From: Punctularia strigosozonata HHB-11173 SS5
Taxonomy: Eukaryota > Basidiomycota > Agaricomycetes > Corticiales > Punctulariaceae
Direction: 5' to 3'
DNA: 64,000 bases
Assembly (NCBI RefSeq): GCF_000264995.1
Contig: NW_006767433.1
Span: 3,103,521-3,167,520 of the forward strand
This document shows, in pieces, positions 59,446 through 64,000 of this stretch. The notes below the pieces were generated by a model. It was not told where the DNA came from, searched no databases, and was given only the letters and a program-made list of their open reading frames with translations. Made by a program: the position numbers and the translations under genes. How positions within the stretch are numbered: the first letter of the stretch is position 1; each line of letters opens with the position of its first letter.

Positions 59446-59644
59446 GTAGCTGCACGTGCAGTCTCGTGAATCCGTGTAGACTACTGTGTATAATGTAGGG
59501 GTGCAAGTGCGCAGTATTTCGTGGTGTGCGTGTGAAGGAGGGTTCTCACGTGGTGTGGCGTAATATCCCATTATGGTATCCTGACGCAACTTACAGTACC
59601 CCGGACGGATCTCGTCAACTGGCTGCGATTTCCCCGGACCCCGG

Positions 59645-62600
59645 ATGCGGGCATGGCTTGCACTTCCCGCTAGCAACACTTCAGTACTGGCACTCATGAA
59701 GCTCAATTCATCGGTGATCGCGACTGCTAGACGCGTACACGTAGTCGCACCTGGCGCTCGGCCGTTGTCACACACACGCGCTAGCACTGCGAAGTCGCCA
59801 GCATTTGCCAACTATGGGCTTGCATGGTCGGGGCAAGCTAGACATCCTGGTCTCTCCTCCGGGTCACCGCATGGTTCATGTTTAGGCTCTGGCCCACGCG
59901 CATTTGCGAATGCCGCCAGCGACGGTGAACGCAGCTCGCAACAAACGTTACTGAGACGAGAACCTGATACCTTCGTTCCTTCGGTAGTTCACCACAGTGC
60001 CATACGGCATCCTCACTTCGACAAGATACTCATCGCCAACCGGTAAGCACGATTTCAACATCTAGTAGTTACATCCAGATTGAATTCACCTCTACTACAG
60101 AGGGGAGATAGCATGCCGTGTCATCCGTACCGCACGCAAGCTGGGTATCAAGACGGTGGCCGTCTACTCTGAAGCCGATTCAGATTCATTGCACACGAAG
60201 CTAGTGCGTAATAGGGCAGTACTCGCGAATGTCAGGCTGATTGCTCCGATAGGCGGATGAAGCTTATTGCATAGGTCCTGCACCGTCCGGAGAGAGTTAT
60301 GTTAGTCCTCCATGATCCCAACCACTACAACGGGGGCTCATAGTGTTCTAGCTCCGTATGGACAAAGTCATCGAAGTCTGCAAGCGAAGCGAGGCACAAG
60401 TATGATGACCATTGCGTCCTTATTCGTGGCCTGCGCTGATCCATTCCTGGCTGATTCAGGCGGTTCATCCCGGGTACGGTTAATCTCTTTTACCATCCTC
60501 CTCTTCGTGCCAACTCTCCATGTGCAAGCTAGATACGGGTTCCTCAGCGAGAATGCCGAGTTTGCTGAACGTCTGGCTGATGCTGGAATCGTGTTCATCG
60601 GCCCTCCCGCACAAGCAATTGTGAGCATGGGATCCAAGAGGTAGTTTACGTATGGGCGATCGTGGTCCCGCAGTATTGAGCTTGACTGCAGTGAATCCAA
60701 AAACATCATGTCGGCCGCCGGAGTCCCCTGCGTACCAGGATATCATGGCGATGATCAGGATCCCGACTATCTGCTTTCACGGGCGAAGGAGATTGGTGCG
60801 CGTGCTCGTTAAAGCCCAAGGCGAGCCATTTTCAGCTCATTGTCCTCGCAGGGTTCCCTGTCCTCATCAAGGCGATCCACGGCGGAGGTGGAAAAGGTCT
60901 TTAAAACATGTTTGGGACTCCTTCTCTATCCCTCCTCATGTTCGTTCCGACTCACAGGCATGCGTACGGTTGAGTCCTCGTCAATATTTTACGACGCCTT
61001 GGCTTCTGCCAAGCGGGAATCCCTGAAGGCCTTTGGCAATGACACGGTCCTTATCGAGAAGGTAGTGCAATTTTGGCTGAGTTATATGTTGAAATCTGAT
61101 GCGAGTCTTCCAACAGTTCATCGTGCGGCCACGACACATCGAGGTCCAAATTTTCGCGGATGCTCACGGCAACGTTGTTAGTCTTTGGGAGCGCGACTGC
61201 TCCGTACAACGCCGCAACCAGAAGATACTCGAAGAAGCACCAGCACCCGGCCTTTCCCCTGACCTCCGCGCCGACCTAAGCGCGAAGGCCGTCGCTGCAG
61301 CGCGTGCGGTCCACTATGTGGGAGCAGGGACTGTCGAATTCATATTTGACAATGACACACAGGATTTCTATTTTATGGAGATGTATGTCCTTCCGAGGTG
61401 TTCTGAGGTTCTGTGAGATAGTGACCTATCAAACTCGCAGGAACACTCGCCTGCAGGTCGAACATCCTGTGACCGAGATGGTGACTGGGCTGGACTTGGT
61501 CGAATGGCAGCTAGAGGTGCGGGACACAACTGAAGCAAGAATAGACTGGGTTACTGATTCGACCATGCAAGGTCGCAGCGGGCAACGTCCTTCCCCTATC
61601 TCAAAGTGCTATCCCACTTGTCGGACATGCTTTCGAGGCGCGAATATATGCAGGCATGTTACTCGATCGCTAGCATCGGCACTTTTTTGACGAAGCATTC
61701 CAGAGAATCCCCGGAACGACTTTCTTCCGGACTCCGGCTCTCTGCTTTACCTCTCCACGCCGTCTCCGACGCATGTCTTTGCTCCCGCTCTTCCGCTTCG
61801 GGATGCCTCATCGTTGTCGCCTTCCTCCGGTGACGAAACGGAAGCTATGCGCATCGTACCCATTCTGGGTTCGCAAGCTCCTTCTGTTCGCCTAGAACAG
61901 GGCTTTTTGCAAGGCTCGCAGATCGGCGTTTTTTATGATCCCATGATTGCCAAGCTCGTGGTGCACGGGAGGGACCGTGCAGAGGCCCTTCGTGTCCTGC
62001 GCGGTGCACTCGATGAGTACCATGTCGCTGGTCTCAGCACAAATGTGGAGTTTCTCAGATCGTTGGCCGGGAACGAAGCGTTTATCGATGGCGACCTCGA
62101 GACCGGATTCATTAAGGTAGGGGAAAGTTCCGCATCGTATCTCACATCCGAGTGCGGAGAATTCAATTACTTGCCATACAGAAACACCAAGCAGAGCTTC
62201 TTCCGCCGCTTACCCAACCATCTGCCGAGCTTCTTACTCAAGCCGCACTATTCGTAACCTTGAGAGATATGTTGCCTCGGACAGCAACGAGCGCACCTTC
62301 ACCGTGGACCACCCTTGCTGCTCGTCGGTTTAATGGTCGCCATCACGAAGGGGTCGTGAATATTCGCACAGAAGACGAATCGACCGCATCCATCACTGTT
62401 CATCTCAAGCACCTTGGATCCGGGTCTTTCACGGCAACAGTACGTCAGGGGCTGACGAGCGACCTGGTTACGGTACAATCTGCTCGGTTGTCTTCTCCCA
62501 CGGTCCTGGACGTGACCGTGAACGGAGCGTCCTCGCATTCGACTATTGTATCGCAACGTCCGCCTGCGTCCGTGCCCGTCTCGGACGCTCCTCATACCCA

Positions 62601-62940
62601 AGAACGATTACACATTTTCCATGATGGACGAAAGACCACCCTCGTCCTGCCACCTCCGAAATGGTTGCTCTCACTCGGAAGCGACGTCCTTGAAGCCGGG
62701 AAAGCCAAGGGCGCCCTCAAGGCACCGATGCCGAGCCTGGTTGTTGAGGTGAAGGTGACCGTGGGTGATAAGGTTGCGGCAGGCGACCCGGTCGTGATCA
62801 TCGAAAGTATGAAGACCGAAACGGTGTTGAGGGCGCCGAAGGGTGGCGTGGTCAACGCCGTGGGCTGCAGTAAAGGCGAGATGGTGGAGGAAGGCAGACA
62901 GTTGATTGATATCACCGTGGATGAGTCTAATACAGATTGA
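59645..62940 (+). CDS. MCCA: 3-methylcrotonyl-CoA carboxylase, biotin-containing alpha subunit
   Basis: A mitochondrial-type N-terminus is followed by biotin carboxylase: [147 protein letters not shown] and [13 protein letters not shown]. The C-terminal biotin domain contains [20 protein letters not shown] and [19 protein letters not shown]. The subunit carries carbon dioxide on biotin for carboxylation of 3-methylcrotonyl-CoA in leucine breakdown. The biotinyl Lys lies in ESMKT instead of the usual AMKM. About nine introns. The start may be the later Met at 59696 ([13 protein letters not shown]). Confidence 0.92.
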
Positions 62941-63820
62941 CTGAGTGGTTTGAGGTAATGTGCAACGGCGCTGACTAAATATGTACTACCTGCGTTTTGA
63001 CTTCGCAGAGGCTAACAAGATCGGTCGAGTGAGCACCAACAAACTCGTATGATATACTCTAAAGGGTCACGCACGAGTTCGTCTGTGTAGCAAGTCTCGC
63101 GCTCGCTTTTGTCACAACGGCATGATACATTTTCAACGTTGCTATAACCACGTGTACACGTCGCTACTTGCACTGTTACTACTTCATGTGCACGCGACGA
63201 GCTTGGTTACAGGAAATCTATGCTACCCGTGCCTACGCTAGTTAATGAAGGTATACGAGGGGCGGGACGGGGTGCGAGTGGAACGAGCGGCCGGTCGGGC
63301 CCTAGTAGGTAAGTAAGTCTCACTGCTCTGATATGGGAGCAAGTGTGTATTGATGTACCTAGTAGGTAAGTAACTACGGTACATTAGCTCTCGGAACGGG
63401 GACATATGAATAAGATAGAACTCACGTCTCACTGCTCTGATATGGGAGCAAGTGAGGCGTGCGTTCGCGAAAAGGAGATGGTTATCTGAGTGCGGAGGCA
63501 TAAGTTTTCATGTCCATAAAAGTCCATAGCACGCGAGGGGGCGCGCGCCCTGCGCGCGACGGCCGAACGACGTCCGCTTGTATGCCCGTCTCCCGTCTAT
63601 CTCCAACACTAGTGAATATAGACGGTTCATATGTGACAGAAACTGGAATCCACCGGCGGATGGTCCCACTTCGAGATCCCACGCCTTGCTCTAATCTGGG
63701 TCACCTGGACTGCATCATGTTGCCTTCCAGGGTGGATTGGACACGAGCACACGCGACTCTGAGAAGGAACGACCAAATGTTTCCAAGAGACGCTTCACAT
63801 GATCTACCGCATCATGTAAT
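62941..63820. other. gene-free tail with local repeats
   Basis: After the carboxylase no supported gene is seen up to the MITE. Between 63301 and 63456 short sequences recur (see separate repeat entry). The remaining ORFs are short and overlap on both strands. Confidence 0.5.
63303..63456. repeat. interspersed short direct repeats
   Basis: tctcactgctctgatatggg and the following agcaagtg occur at about 63317-63344 and again at about 63427-63454. A second sequence, ctagtaggtaagtaa, occurs at about 63302 and 63359. The pattern suggests a local duplication followed by divergence. Confidence 0.8.
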
Positions 63821-63932
63821 AGAGCTGATTTGCAGCCAGTATTTCTCTACGTCACCTTGGTCAACTTGCTTCTCAATGACAGGTCGCGAATTGAGTTCGT
63901 CGCTAATATTTATCAGCTGCAAATCATCTCTA
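63821..63932. mobile_element. MITE, copy 2
   Basis: The same element as at 34636-34741. The left end GAGCTGATTTGCAGC is intact. The right end reads GCTGCAAATCATCTC with one mismatch to the left. Both ends abut TA. The interior shares ttggtcaacttgc, tcaatgacagg and cgcgaattga with copy 1, plus a few added bases. It is noncoding. Confidence 0.85.
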
Positions 63933-64000
63933 ATGCAGGGACTCAAGTAGCTGACATTCTGCGAACACTGGACACAGGCCCCGTCACCCCCCTTTGCAAG

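Overview
This is a 64-kb piece of a filamentous basidiomycete (Agaricomycete-type) nuclear chromosome. Almost every gene is cut by several GT-AG introns of about 45-65 bases. Genes lie densely on both strands. Products include fungal Mediator subunit 5, CDC20, recyclin-1, metacaspase, DGK1, ESS1/PIN1, UBP2, MCR1 and 3-methylcrotonyl-CoA carboxylase. I traced exon-exon joins by hand for most genes; where phases close, I give the residue count.

Layout. 0-10 kb: 5'-truncated LRR/F-box-type protein, NPC2 (-), a four-TM protein (+), a ZRC1-type zinc transporter (+), and convergent MED5 (-). 10-20 kb: F-box-like protein (+), CDC20 (+), proteasome beta-4/PRE1 (-), a Ser-rich single-TM protein (-), and a small unknown protein (+). 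20-28 kb: recyclin-1 (-) and a 1222-residue Ser-rich protein (-). 28-35 kb: a gene-poor interval broken only by a complete 15-exon metacaspase (-), an intron-bearing tRNA-Pro(UGG) and a MITE. 35-46 kb: DGK1 (+), an unknown Ser-rich protein (-) whose start codon overlaps that of divergent ESS1/PIN1 (+), a MOSC/mARC protein (+), an uncertain minus-strand gene, a USP12/46-type deubiquitinase (+) and another unidentified minus-strand gene. 46-64 kb: a kinase-WD40 fusion (+), UBP2 (-), MCR1 (+), a small coiled-coil protein (-), an F-box protein (+), the biotin-bearing subunit of 3-methylcrotonyl-CoA carboxylase (+), then a gene-free tail with local repeats and a second copy of the MITE.

A theme is protein turnover: CDC20, a 20S proteasome subunit, recyclin-1, two deubiquitinases and three F-box/LRR-type proteins lie within about 60 kb. 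The least ordinary single gene is the kinase joined to a predicted seven-bladed WD40 propeller at 46443-48712. No virus-like element, rRNA gene or CRISPR array was seen.
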